Notes under the pieces: generated by a model
Seen by the model: only the letters and a program-made list of their open reading frames with translations
Database searches by the model: none
Told to the model about the DNA's origin: nothing
Translations under genes and position numbers: made by a program
Assembly: GCF_900176285.1 (NCBI RefSeq)
Contig: NZ_FWXF01000011.1
Location: 62,001-126,000, forward strand
Direction: 5' to 3'
Origin: Desulfacinum hydrothermale DSM 13146
GTDB taxonomy: Bacteria; Desulfobacterota; Syntrophobacteria; Syntrophobacterales; DSM-9756
Length of the DNA: 64,000 bases
Shown: in pieces, positions 30,463-39,917 of the stretch
Layout: each line of letters opens with the position of its first letter
Numbering within the stretch: the first letter of the stretch is position 1

Positions 30463-31707
30463 ATGTTGCGGCTACAGAGTGCGTTGGGCCTGCTGATGCT
30501 GGTTTTGGTGGCATGGATGTTTTCGGAAGACAGGCACCGCTTGGCGTGGAGGGAGGTGGCGGGAGGGATCGTGCTCCAGATCGTCTTGGCCCTCATCCTG
30601 TTGAAGATGCCCGGAACGCGTCTCATCTTTTCCTTTCTCAATCAGGCGGTTCAAGCCCTTTCGGCGGCCACCGAAGCGGGAACCGGGTTCGTCTTTGGTT
30701 ATCTGGGAGGGGGGGAGCCTCCCTTCCAGGTTCGGCCGGGGGCGTCCACCTATATCCTCGCGTTTCGGGGCCTTCCCTTGGTGCTGGTCATGAGCGCCTT
30801 GTCCTCCCTGCTCTTCCACTGGGGCGTCATTCCCCGGGTGGTCCGCGCCCTGGCCTGGATGCTCAAACGCACCACGGGGATCAGCGGCGTGGAGGCTCTG
30901 GGTGCGGCCGCCAACATCTTCGTGGGCATGGTGGAGGCTCCCATTCTGGTTCGCCCTTATTTGGAAAAGGTCAGCCGGAGTGAGCTGTTCACCATCATGG
31001 TGGCGGGCATGGCCACCATCGCCGGCACCGTCATGGTGCTTTACGCTTCCATCCTGGAGCCGGTCATGGACGGGGTCATGGGCCATCTGCTGGTGGCCTC
31101 CATCATCAGTGCCCCCGCCGCCGTGACGGTGAGCAAACTCATGGTGCCGCCCGTTGAGCGGGGTGTGGAAGGTGCCTTGCCCTTGGAGCGGGAGGCCCGG
31201 AGCGCCATGGATGCCTTGACCCAAGGGACCCTGGCCGGGCTGACCCTGCTGCTCAACATCATCGCCATGCTGATCGTGTTCGTAGCGCTGGTGCATCTGG
31301 CCAACATGGTCCTGGGGTTGGCGCCCGCCTGGGGGGGGGAGCCCTGGACCGTGCAGCGAATCTTGGGCGTGGTCATGGCGCCGGTCACGTGGCTCATGGG
31401 TATCCCCTGGTCCGAAGCGCGGACAGCGGGAAGTCTCATGGGGGTCAAGACGATTCTCAACGAGTTCTTGGCCTATCTCCAGATGGCGTCCCTGCCCGCC
31501 GACGTGCTCAGCCCCCGAAGCCGTCTCATCCTGACCTACGCCCTGTGCGGTTTCGCCAACATGGGATCCCTGGGCATCATGATCGGCGGCCTGGGGGCCA
31601 TGGCTCCCGCTCGGCGCCCGGAAATCGTGGAGTTGGGGGTCCGCTCCATCGTGGCCGGGACTCTGGCCACCTGCATGACCGGGGCGATCATCGGGCTGCT
31701 GGTCTGA
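30463..31707 (+). CDS. Concentrative nucleoside transporter (NupC/CNT family)
   Basis: 414 residues with about ten hydrophobic segments. CNT signatures: an N-terminal RLQSALGLLMLV helix, FVFGYLGGG, LGAAANIFVGMVEAPILVRPYL and YALCGFANMGSLGIMIGGLG. It imports nucleosides with sodium or protons. ATG 30463 was chosen; an in-frame TTG at 30454 is closer to a GGAGG. Longer frames add 90 residues without similarity to the family. With upp and uraA nearby, the region handles pyrimidine/nucleoside salvage. Confidence 0.9.
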   Translation: MLRLQSALGLLMLVLVAWMFSEDRHRLAWREVAGGIVLQIVLALILLKMPGTRLIFSFLNQAVQALSAATEAGTGFVFGYLGGGEPPFQVRPGASTYILAFRGLPLVLVMSALSSLLFHWGVIPRVVRALAWMLKRTTGISGVEALGAAANIFVGMVEAPILVRPYLEKVSRSELFTIMVAGMATIAGTVMVLYASILEPVMDGVMGHLLVASIISAPAAVTVSKLMVPPVERGVEGALPLEREARSAMDALTQGTLAGLTLLLNIIAMLIVFVALVHLANMVLGLAPAWGGEPWTVQRILGVVMAPVTWLMGIPWSEARTAGSLMGVKTILNEFLAYLQMASLPADVLSPRSRLILTYALCGFANMGSLGIMIGGLGAMAPARRPEIVELGVRSIVAGTLATCMTGAIIGLLV

Positions 31708-31896
31708 ATCGAACCCGCAGATGACATTCCCAGGGCACGGGAGCGCACATGAGCACGAGTTTTGCCCGTGGCTGGATCCGTTTCTTTCCTGAAGGGCTTG
31801 GCGGCGAAAGATCTGGCCTCCGCACCAAATCCTTGGACGTTCAAGGGTGTTTTTGTGCGGTTTTCATTCCCGGTCCCCCTCTCGGGGTCTCGGTCC

Positions 31897-32367
31897 TCAA
31901 GGGTGATCCCGGCCGTGGGACTTGAGTCGTCGGGTGAGGGCCCTGTCCAGAGCGGAGGCGAAACGGCGCCGGTCGCTTTCGGTTAAGGGCCCCGAGCCGC
32001 CCGAGGCCAGGCCGGCGCCCCGCAGGTCGTGGAAGAAGTTTCGAAGGGAAAGGCGTTCCCCCACGTTTTCATCCGTGTAACATTGCCCGCGGGGGTCGAT
32101 GGCCACGGCTCCCTTGTCCACCACCTGAGATGCCAGGGGAACATCGGCGGTGATGACCACATCTCCCGGCACCACGCGATCCACAATGGCCTGATCGGTC
32201 GCGTCGAAATCGCCGCTCACCTGCACCATGGTGACCAGCCCGGAGCGTGGCACGGCCAGCGGCCGGTTGGCCACCACGAAGACGGGAAGGCCCAGGCGCC
32301 GGCCCGCTCGAAAGACGATCTCCTTGATGTCCTTGGGACATCCGTCCGCATCGATCCAGATGTTCAC
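31897..32367 (-). CDS. UPF0178 family protein (YaiI/YqxD)
   Basis: 156 residues, the family's normal size. Signatures: NIWIDADGCPK at the start, VVANRPL, DATDQAIVDRV, VITADVPLA, and GQCYTDENVGERLSLR. The fold is PIN-like and function is unknown. GTG 32367 was chosen because GGGAGAAGAA sits just upstream and it gives the usual start; ATG 32385 would add six residues. It is divergent from typA. Confidence 0.88.
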   Translation of the reverse strand: MNIWIDADGCPKDIKEIVFRAGRRLGLPVFVVANRPLAVPRSGLVTMVQVSGDFDATDQAIVDRVVPGDVVITADVPLASQVVDKGAVAIDPRGQCYTDENVGERLSLRNFFHDLRGAGLASGGSGPLTESDRRRFASALDRALTRRLKSHGRDHP

Positions 32368-32543
32368 GTGTTCTTCTCCCTGCATGCCTATTCTCAACGG
32401 GTGGAACCGTTCCCGTCGCCACGCTTCATACCACAAGTGCCGCCTGTCCCGGGAAAAATCGGTTGCCGCCGGAAGATCCTTGGTGTATGTCTGCCCAGCT
32501 TTGACCTACATCCTTAGAACCATCCTGCGAGGCATTCAACATC

Positions 32544-34364
32544 GTGACACACAGCAAAGAACCCAAGTCCCTTCGAAATATCGCCATCATCGCCCACGTG
32601 GACCACGGAAAAACGACCCTGGTGGATGCCATGTTCCGGCAAAGCGGTGTGTTGCGCGCTGGAAAGGAAGTGCCGGAGCGCCTCATGGACCGCCTGGACC
32701 TGGAGCGGGAACGGGGCATCACCATTGCCGCCAAGAACTGTTCCGTGACCTGGAGGGGGGTGAAGATCAACATCATCGATACCCCGGGCCACGCCGATTT
32801 CGGCGGCGAGGTGGAGCGGGCTCTGGCCATGGCGGACGGAGCGCTCCTTCTCGTGGACGCATCGGAAGGACCGTTGCCCCAGACCCGCTTTGTGCTCAAG
32901 AAGACGCTGGAGGCGGGTCTCAAGGTCCTGGTGGTCATCAACAAGGTGGATCGCAAAGACGCGCGTCCCAACCAGGTTTTGGACGAGATTTACGACCTTT
33001 TCATCGACTTGGACGCCACCGACGAACAGCTGGAATTTCCCGTGCTGTATGCCGTGGGCCGGGACGGGGTGGCGTCTCCGAGACTGGAAGAGCCGGGGCG
33101 GGATCTCAGTCCGCTTCTGGACGCCATCTTGGAAGAGATCCCCCCGCCTGGAGGAGATCCCCACGAACCGGCTCGCATGCTGGTGGCCGATCTGAGCTAC
33201 AGCGATTACCTGGGCCGGCTGGCCATCGGCAGGATCGCCCACGGCACCATCCGGGCCGGGGACGTTCTGGTGCGTATCAACAAGGACGGCGAAAAACGTC
33301 CGCTCAAGTCCACCAAGCTGCAGGTCTATGACGGCATGGGCCTCAAGGACACCGATCGGGTCGAACCGGGGGATATCGTGGTGCTGGCCGGCATCGACGA
33401 CGTGCTCATCGGGGACACCATCTGCACCGCCGACGCCCCCGGCCCCCTCAAACGGATTCGGGTGGATGAGCCCACCGTGTCCATGAAGTTCACCATCAAC
33501 GACTCTCCCTTCGCCGGCCAGGAAGGCTCCATCGTTCAGTCGGGCAAGATCCGCGAGAGGCTCCACAAGGAGATGCTCCGCAACGTGTCCATCCGCGTGG
33601 TGGAGGCCGAGGACAAGGAGAGCTTCCTGGTCCAGGGACGCGGCGAATTCCAGATGGCCATCCTCATCGAAACCATGCGCCGGGAGGGCTTCGAATTGTG
33701 CGTGGGCCGTCCCCAGGTGATCTATCAGGAACGGAACGGCAGGCGCCTGGAGCCCATGGAACATCTCTTCGTGGACTGCGAAGAGAGCTTCATCGGCGTG
33801 GTGACGGAAAAGCTGTCCCTGCGACGAGGCACCCTCACCAATCTGGTCAACAAGGGGTCCGGTCGGGTGCGGATCGAATTCATGATCCCTTCCCGGGGTC
33901 TCATCGGCTACCGGGATGAATTTCTTACAGACACCAAGGGAACCGGGATCCTCAATTCCTACTTTGCCGGATACGACGAATATCGGGGTGATTTCCCCAC
34001 CCGCTTCACCGGTTCCCTGGTTTCCGACCGCCAGGGCCGGGCCGTGGCCTATGCCCTCTACAACCTGGAACCGCGCGGGCGCCTCTTTGTCGTTCCCAAC
34101 GACCCTGTCTATGAGGGGATGATCGTCGGCGAGCACAATCGGGAAAGCGACCTGAACGTCAATCCCTGCAAGGAAAAGAAGCTGAGCAACATGCGGGCCG
34201 CGGGAAAGGATGACAACGTGTTGCTCACGCCCGTCACCTCCCTGACCCTGGAACGAGCATTGCACTTCATTCGCGAAGACGAGATGGTGGAGGTGACGCC
34301 GCAGTCCATCCGGCTTCGAAAGACGGTCTTGGCCGCTTCGAAAAGGCCTCTGAAAAAGAAGTAG
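32544..34364 (+). CDS. typA: Translational GTPase TypA/BipA
   Basis: 606 residues. GTPase motifs: [14 protein letters not shown] (G1), RGITI switch [17 protein letters not shown] (G3) and NKVDRKDA (G4). EF-G-like domains follow; the C-terminal part contains [18 protein letters not shown] and [15 protein letters not shown], characteristic of TypA. It binds ribosomes and helps 50S assembly and stress adaptation. GTG start with GAGG eleven bases upstream. It ends 12 bases before the convergent methyltransferase gene. Confidence 0.96.
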   Translation: MTHSKEPKSLRNIAIIAHVDHGKTTLVDAMFRQSGVLRAGKEVPERLMDRLDLERERGITIAAKNCSVTWRGVKINIIDTPGHADFGGEVERALAMADGALLLVDASEGPLPQTRFVLKKTLEAGLKVLVVINKVDRKDARPNQVLDEIYDLFIDLDATDEQLEFPVLYAVGRDGVASPRLEEPGRDLSPLLDAILEEIPPPGGDPHEPARMLVADLSYSDYLGRLAIGRIAHGTIRAGDVLVRINKDGEKRPLKSTKLQVYDGMGLKDTDRVEPGDIVVLAGIDDVLIGDTICTADAPGPLKRIRVDEPTVSMKFTINDSPFAGQEGSIVQSGKIRERLHKEMLRNVSIRVVEAEDKESFLVQGRGEFQMAILIETMRREGFELCVGRPQVIYQERNGRRLEPMEHLFVDCEESFIGVVTEKLSLRRGTLTNLVNKGSGRVRIEFMIPSRGLIGYRDEFLTDTKGTGILNSYFAGYDEYRGDFPTRFTGSLVSDRQGRAVAYALYNLEPRGRLFVVPNDPVYEGMIVGEHNRESDLNVNPCKEKKLSNMRAAGKDDNVLLTPVTSLTLERALHFIREDEMVEVTPQSIRLRKTVLAASKRPLKKK

Positions 34365-34376
34365 GCCGAGCCACTG

Positions 34377-35012
34377 TCATGGGCCCAGGCGCCGGAAGGC
34401 CCATACCTGGACGCAAGTGTGCGGGTCGGAGCCCGGCGTGGACGGAAAAGGCGTTGAGGCGCCTTCCAGGGTCCACCGACCCGCCTGTTCCAGCGCCTGG
34501 AACTTTTCTTGGAAGCCGCAGTTTGTGTAGGTGTGGCATCGGAGGGTGAAGACGATCGTGCCATTGGGGCGGGTGATGCGGACCAACTCATCAAAGGCCT
34601 TTGGGGGTGCGTGGCCCTGGGTAAAGACCCCCACGCTGATCACGGCATCAAAATAACGATCCGGAAAGGCGAGGGGTTCTCCCAACGTCATGGTCTGAAG
34701 GGTCTTGTACACGGACTTTTGGGAGGCGACCCGGAGCATCCCTTCGGACAGGTCGATGCCCACCAGGTTTTTGTAGCCCTTTTCGCACAAAAGTTCTCCC
34801 ACCAGGCCGGTTCCGCAGCCGGCGTCGAGAATCAGCGCGTCGGAATCCGAAACGAACTGGGTCAGCTGGGCCACGGCCTTTTCAGGTCCCCGGTACCCGT
34901 GGACTTCCAGCAGATCCTGGTCATAGCCATCCGCCCATTGGTCGTAACGGCGGCGCAGCTCGTCGTTGTCCTTGGAAGAACAGATCCAGCGAACCCGATC
35001 CCTGCGGTCCAT
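34377..35012 (-). CDS. SAM-dependent class I methyltransferase
   Basis: 211 residues. The SAM-binding glycine loop is LILDAGCGTGLVGELL, followed by VGIDLSEGML and the RPNGTIVFTLR strand. The leading RRRYDQWADGYDQDL pattern is common in Methyltransf_25/WBSCR27-like enzymes. The substrate cannot be told. ATG 35012 follows AGGGGG; a longer frame would begin in a weak context. Convergent with typA. Confidence 0.82.
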   Translation of the reverse strand: MDRRDRVRWICSSKDNDELRRRYDQWADGYDQDLLEVHGYRGPEKAVAQLTQFVSDSDALILDAGCGTGLVGELLCEKGYKNLVGIDLSEGMLRVASQKSVYKTLQTMTLGEPLAFPDRYFDAVISVGVFTQGHAPPKAFDELVRITRPNGTIVFTLRCHTYTNCGFQEKFQALEQAGRWTLEGASTPFPSTPGSDPHTCVQVWAFRRLGP

Positions 35013-35249
35013 AGGGGCCCCCTTTCTTCCGGCCCTTGTAGCATGGCCGAGTCGGTGAAGGCAACGAAGCGGCATGGGGCGGCCCAACCAAAGAAAGCGG
35101 GCCAAGGCAGCGAACCGTCTCTTCCCGGAAGATCCGCCCGTTTGCGCGGAGGCCAGTCACCCGTTTTCCCCTCTTGCTTCCCACTGGGCCGCCTGATAAT
35201 CTCCCGCTTCCATGAAGGGTGACCGAAAGGACGGGAAGGATGCATTTTC

Positions 35250-37046
35250 ATGCCAAAGATAAGAAATTTCAGTATCATTGCTCATATAGATCACGGAAAG
35301 TCCACCCTGGCCGACCGCCTCATTCAGACGACGGGTCTTGTGAGTGAACGGGAGTTCCGCGACCAGATCCTGGACACCATGGATCTTGAGCGAGAGCGGG
35401 GCATCACCATCAAGAGCAACACGGTGACCCTGCCGTACGTGCGTCCCAACGGCGAAGAATACGCCTTGAACCTCATCGACACGCCGGGGCACGTGGACTT
35501 TTCCTATGAGGTTTCGCGGGCCTTGGCGTCCTGCGAAGGGGTTCTGCTCCTGGTGGACGCCTCCCAAGGAGTGGAGGCCCAAACCCTGGCCAATCTCTAC
35601 GTGGCCATGGAACACGATCTCACCATCATCCCTGTCATCAATAAGATCGACTTGCCGTCGGCCGACGTGGAGCGGGTGAAGGGGGAGATCGAAAACGAGC
35701 TGGCCCTGGACGCGGACCAGGCGGTGCTTTGTTCGGCCAAGGAAGGGATGGGAATCCAGGATGTGCTGGAGGCCATCGTGGAGCGGATTCCGGAGCCCCA
35801 AGGGGATCTGGAGGCGCCCCTGGCGGCGCTCATTTTCGACGCCCACTACGATTCCTTCCGGGGGGCCATCATCGCCTGCCGCGTCTTCGACGGTTCCGTG
35901 AAGGCCGGGGACCGCATCCGGTTCATGTCCAACGGAGCGGTCCACAAGGTGGAGGAGGTGGGGGTCATGCGGCTCAAGCGGGAGCCGCGAAAGGTGCTGA
36001 AGGCCGGGGAGGTGGGCTATATCATCGCCGGCATCAAAACGGTGAGTGATGTGAGCATCGGCGACACCATCACCTTGGACGAAGACCCGGTGGCCGATCC
36101 GCTGCCCGGGTTCCGGGAAGTGAAACCGGTGGTCTTTTCGTCCATCTACCCGGTTTCTTCCGACGACTACCCCTCGCTGGCCGCGACGCTGGAAAAGTAC
36201 AAACTCAACGATGCCGCTCTGGTCTACCAGAAGGATTCTTCGGCCGCTCTGGGACAGGGCTTTCGCTGCGGCTTTTTGGGGCTGCTCCACCTGGAGATCG
36301 TCCAGGAGCGCCTGGAGCGGGAATTCGACCAGTCCATCATCATGACGGTACCCAGCGTCCAGTATCGGTTCACGCTGGACACGGGAGAGACGGTCACGGT
36401 GGAAAACCCGCAGTACTACCCGGATCCGGTGCACATTCAGTCCACGGAAGAGCCCTTCATCCGGGCCAGTATCTTGTGTCCGGAGCGTTACATGGGCACC
36501 GTGATGAAGCTCTGTACGGAACGGAGGGGCCAAAACCCCCGGTTCAACGTCCCCATCCCGGGTCGGGTGGAGATTATCTTCGACATGCCCCTGGCGGAAG
36601 TGATCTACGACTTTTACGACCGGCTGAAGACGGTCACCCAGGGCTATGGTTCTTTCGACTACGAGGTTACCGACTACCGGCCCAGCGATCTGGTGAAGGT
36701 GGACTTCTTGGTGAACGGGGAGAGGGTGGACGCCCTGTCCATCATCGTTCACCGGGACCGGGCCCGCGCCTGGGCCGTGCAGGTCTGCGACCGGCTCAAG
36801 GAGGAAATTCCCCGTCACCAGTTCAAGATCGCCATCCAGGGCGCCATCGGCACCAAGATCATCGCCCGGTCCACCATCTCCGCCTTTCGAAAGGACGTGA
36901 CGGCCAAGTGCTACGGCGGGGACATCACCCGCAAACGCAAGCTCCTGGAAAAGCAAAAGAAGGGCAAGAAGCGGATGAAGATGGTGGGGGCCGTGTCCAT
37001 TCCCCAGAGCGCCTTCGTGGCCGTTTTGAAGACGGACAAGGAATAG
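35250..37046 (+). CDS. lepA: Elongation factor 4 (LepA)
   Basis: 598 residues, family length. GTPase motifs: AHIDHGKSTLADRL, RGITIKSN, DTPGHVDFSYEVSRAL and NKIDLPSAD. LepA-specific parts are GFRCGFLGLLHLEI, the VKVDFLVNGERVDALS region and the basic C-terminus GGDITRKRKLLEKQKKGKKRMK. It acts in ribosome assembly and translation under stress. GGAAGGA precedes the ATG. hemW follows after nine bases, a common pairing. Confidence 0.97.
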   Translation: MPKIRNFSIIAHIDHGKSTLADRLIQTTGLVSEREFRDQILDTMDLERERGITIKSNTVTLPYVRPNGEEYALNLIDTPGHVDFSYEVSRALASCEGVLLLVDASQGVEAQTLANLYVAMEHDLTIIPVINKIDLPSADVERVKGEIENELALDADQAVLCSAKEGMGIQDVLEAIVERIPEPQGDLEAPLAALIFDAHYDSFRGAIIACRVFDGSVKAGDRIRFMSNGAVHKVEEVGVMRLKREPRKVLKAGEVGYIIAGIKTVSDVSIGDTITLDEDPVADPLPGFREVKPVVFSSIYPVSSDDYPSLAATLEKYKLNDAALVYQKDSSAALGQGFRCGFLGLLHLEIVQERLEREFDQSIIMTVPSVQYRFTLDTGETVTVENPQYYPDPVHIQSTEEPFIRASILCPERYMGTVMKLCTERRGQNPRFNVPIPGRVEIIFDMPLAEVIYDFYDRLKTVTQGYGSFDYEVTDYRPSDLVKVDFLVNGERVDALSIIVHRDRARAWAVQVCDRLKEEIPRHQFKIAIQGAIGTKIIARSTISAFRKDVTAKCYGGDITRKRKLLEKQKKGKKRMKMVGAVSIPQSAFVAVLKTDKE

Positions 37047-37055
37047 GACGAACCG

Positions 37056-38231
37056 ATGGTTTCGCCCCATGGCGGGAACGGCGCAAAGGCCCAAGCGATC
37101 CCGCAGGATGCCGTTGCCTCCAACGCTCCGGCGGGCCTGTACGTGCACGTGCCTTTCTGCCGCGGCAAATGCCCCTACTGCGATTTCTATTCGGAGCCGT
37201 CGCCGGCTCTGGCCTCCCGGTGGGTGGATGGGGTGCTGCGGGAGGCGGACCTGTACGGAGATCTCTTTTCCCGATTTGACACACTCTACCTGGGCGGCGG
37301 CACTCCCAGCTTTTTGAGTGGAGAAGATCTGGGTCGGCTTCTATCCGGCCTCCAACGGCGCTTTCGTTGGGAATCCTCGGTGGAGATCACCCTGGAGGCG
37401 AATCCCGACGATGTGACGCCCGAAAAGGCGGCGCTGTGGTGGGATCTGGGTATCAACCGCTTGAGCCTGGGCGTACAGTCCTTGGACGATGCCATGCTGG
37501 GGGTGCTGGGCCGCCGGCACACCGCCGCCCAGGCCGCCGCCGCGGTGGAAGCGGCAAGGCAGGCCGGCTTTACCAACCTGGGGCTGGACCTCATGTGGGG
37601 ACTGCCGGGACAGAGCCTGGCCCAATGGCGCGAGACCATGGAGTCGGTTCTGGCCTTTTCGCCGGAACATCTTTCCTGTTACGAACTCACGCTGGAAAAG
37701 GGCACGGTCTTTTATCAAATGGCATGCCGGGGGGATCTATCTCTGCCTTCCCAAGCGCAATCCCGGCTCTTCTTTACCGCCACCTCCCGGTTTCTCCGCC
37801 AGCGCGGCTACGTGCATTACGAGATCTCCAACTTCGCCCGGGGGGATGTGTTTCGTTCCCGCCACAACCAAAAGTATTGGCGCCACGTGCCCTATCTGGG
37901 TCTGGGGCCTTCGGCCCATTCCTTCGATGGGCGGCGGCGCTGGTGGAATGCGCGTTCGGTCGAAACCTACTGTGAAATGGTGGAAGCGGGCGGATGGCCC
38001 GTGGCCGGAAGGGAGATCCCCGGACCGGAGGAGCGGCGCCTGGAGGCCCTCATGTTGGGGTTTCGAACGCGCGAAGGCGTGCCCCTGGCCCTGGTGGGAG
38101 ACACCGACCGCGCCCGACGGGCCGTGACGACCACCGTCTCCCAGGGACTCCTGGAAGTTCAGCGGCAGCGCCTGCGCCCCACCCTGGCCGGCTGGCTCGT
38201 GGCGAACCGACTTCCCTTGCTCTTCGATTGA
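37056..38231 (+). CDS. hemW: Radical SAM heme chaperone HemW
   Basis: 391 residues. The iron-sulfur motif is CRGKCPYCDFYS (CxxxCxxC plus the fourth-position pattern of HemN/HemW), with GGGTPSFLS, SLGVQSLDD and the C-terminal HemN domain (YEISNFARG, LGLGPSAHSF). Proteins of this length without the HemN N-terminal extension are HemW, which carries heme to target proteins rather than oxidising coproporphyrinogen. It follows lepA closely. Confidence 0.88.
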   Translation: MVSPHGGNGAKAQAIPQDAVASNAPAGLYVHVPFCRGKCPYCDFYSEPSPALASRWVDGVLREADLYGDLFSRFDTLYLGGGTPSFLSGEDLGRLLSGLQRRFRWESSVEITLEANPDDVTPEKAALWWDLGINRLSLGVQSLDDAMLGVLGRRHTAAQAAAAVEAARQAGFTNLGLDLMWGLPGQSLAQWRETMESVLAFSPEHLSCYELTLEKGTVFYQMACRGDLSLPSQAQSRLFFTATSRFLRQRGYVHYEISNFARGDVFRSRHNQKYWRHVPYLGLGPSAHSFDGRRRWWNARSVETYCEMVEAGGWPVAGREIPGPEERRLEALMLGFRTREGVPLALVGDTDRARRAVTTTVSQGLLEVQRQRLRPTLAGWLVANRLPLLFD

Positions 38232-38280
38232 GCCGAGGGCTTGCGGATCGTCTGTCGGTTTTCTTTTTCCTCCTCCACGG

Positions 38281-38365
38281 TTAAAAAAAGCACCACGGGG
38301 ACCATGGAATTTCAACGGGTTAGAAAGCCACAAAAGGACGAGAGGCCATTGTCAGACTGGCTCCC
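38281..38365 (-). repeat. Dispersed intergenic repeat, partial copy E (left end)
   Basis: In reverse orientation it reads GGGAGCCAGTCTGACAATGGCCTCTCGTCC, then a segment ending CCATGGTCCCCGTGGTG, matching the left half of copies A and D. The central GGGGCGGGTTC hairpin and the right half are missing. Confidence 0.55.
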
Positions 38366-38411
38366 AGGGCACCCCCCATGGCTGCGGCGCTTCTCCCCGC
38401 TGGGAGGCCCA

Positions 38412-39527
38412 TCACCCCCTGAGGTTCGCGGGCTGGGGCACACCCCGCCCGTCTTTGGTCATGACGATCTGCCAGAGTTGAATATGGCGGGCGCGAAAGG
38501 CACCGGCACACGACAGCAGGTAGTAGTCCCACATGCGTTTGAATCGCTCGTCATAGGTTTTCCGCAGCTCCGGCCAGGCCCGTTGGAAACGGGCGTGCCA
38601 GGCCATGAGGGTCCGGTCGTAATGGGGCGCCAGATTGTGCCAGTCTTCGATGACAAAGAGGCCCTCTGCGGCCCGGGCGATCTGGGCCATGCTTGGCAGC
38701 ATGCCGTTGGGAAAGATGTAGCGGCTGATCCACGGATCGCAGGTAAATTGGGAGAAGTTGCTGCCGATGGTGTGGAGTAGAAAGATGCCGTCGTCTTTCA
38801 GACATCGGTGCACGAGCCTCATGAAGGTCCGATAGTTCTTGGCTCCCACGTGTTCGAACATGCCCACGGAAACGATCTTGTCGTAGACTCCCGGGATGTC
38901 CCGGTAGTCGCAGTCCAGGAATCGAACCGGCAGGTCCCGGCACCATGAGCGGGCGTATTGAAGTTGTTCCGAGGAAATGTTCACCCCGGTCACGGTGCAA
39001 CCCACCTGTTCCGCCATGTATTTGGCCAGCCCGCCCCAGCCGCAGCCGATGTCCAGCAGATGATCCGTGTTTTCCAGGTGGAGCTTCCGGCGGATGAGGT
39101 CGAGCTTGTTGACCTGGGCTTGGGCCAGGTCGTCGGTTTGGTGGAAATAGGCGCAGCTGTACTGCTTGTAGGGATCCAAGAAGGAAAAGAAAAGATCGTT
39201 TCCCAGGTCGTAATGGCGTTGGGCGATGATCCTGGATCGCGAACGCGACTGCAGGTTGAGAATAAAGGCCGGTGCCAGGCGCAGCAGGTATTTCAGGTTG
39301 GTCTTGACTTTGCGCTCGGCGTCGCTGGTAAGAAGCCGATGGAAGAAGACATCCAGTTGGGGACAATCCCACCAGCCGTCCATGTAGGCCTCACCCAGGC
39401 CCAGGTTCCTGTCTGTCAGGACCCGTTGGTAAAATGCGGGGTTGTGAACCTGAATATCGGAAGGCGCCGGTCCGTCCACATGGATTCCGGCGTCGCGCAG
39501 GATGGTCTCTATCAGCTCTTTGCTCAT
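38412..39527 (-). CDS. cfa: Cyclopropane-fatty-acyl-phospholipid synthase
   Basis: 371 residues. It adds a methylene from SAM across double bonds in membrane lipid acyl chains. Visible: the N-terminal GLGEAYMDGWWDC, the HYDLGNDLFFSFLD motif, SAM loop LLDIGCGWGGLAKYM, and the active-site regions SVGMFEHVGAKNY and FIFPNG-like YIFPNGMLP. GGAGGGG precedes the ATG. Confidence 0.95.
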   Translation of the reverse strand: MSKELIETILRDAGIHVDGPAPSDIQVHNPAFYQRVLTDRNLGLGEAYMDGWWDCPQLDVFFHRLLTSDAERKVKTNLKYLLRLAPAFILNLQSRSRSRIIAQRHYDLGNDLFFSFLDPYKQYSCAYFHQTDDLAQAQVNKLDLIRRKLHLENTDHLLDIGCGWGGLAKYMAEQVGCTVTGVNISSEQLQYARSWCRDLPVRFLDCDYRDIPGVYDKIVSVGMFEHVGAKNYRTFMRLVHRCLKDDGIFLLHTIGSNFSQFTCDPWISRYIFPNGMLPSMAQIARAAEGLFVIEDWHNLAPHYDRTLMAWHARFQRAWPELRKTYDERFKRMWDYYLLSCAGAFRARHIQLWQIVMTKDGRGVPQPANLRG

Positions 39528-39917
39528 GATCCCCTCCAGCGTTCAAATAATAAGGGCCGACGGCCAAGCTTCTAAACTAATGATAGGCCATTTGCCCCAT
39601 GATCGGTCAAGGGGCTGTCAAGAAAACATGGGAATCGATTGTGTTACCCTTAGGTTGAGGATACTCCCCACCCCTTTTACCATGAGCGGATCTTTGCCAT
39701 GTTCTGTGACGGAGACCGCGCGAAAGAAAGGCGCTTTCCCGGATCGTGTGGTAGCGGTTTGGGGCTTGCCGAACCGCCCTCCGCGCCGCATCCGTCTGAA
39801 GATGAAGATCAGACTTTTGGAATCTTTTCCCCTTCCGCACCCAAGAGCGAAGAGCCCAAAAAAAGATCGCGAAAGGAGCACCTGTGACCCCTTTGGGTGG
39901 GATTCATTGGATGGAAT
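39528..39917. other. Intergenic region between cfa and dadA
   Basis: 390 bases without a supported gene. On the cfa side a weak minus-strand promoter is possible (TTGACC at 39610-39605, TATCAT at 39585-39580, but a 19-base spacer). A small plus-strand frame (39699-39887) has no family features and is not called. No repeat copy or RNA gene was recognised. Confidence 0.5.

Noticed and set aside
39699-39887. 62-residue ORF between cfa and dadA
   Set aside because: No ribosome site of note, no domain, and no conserved neighbour; probably chance.
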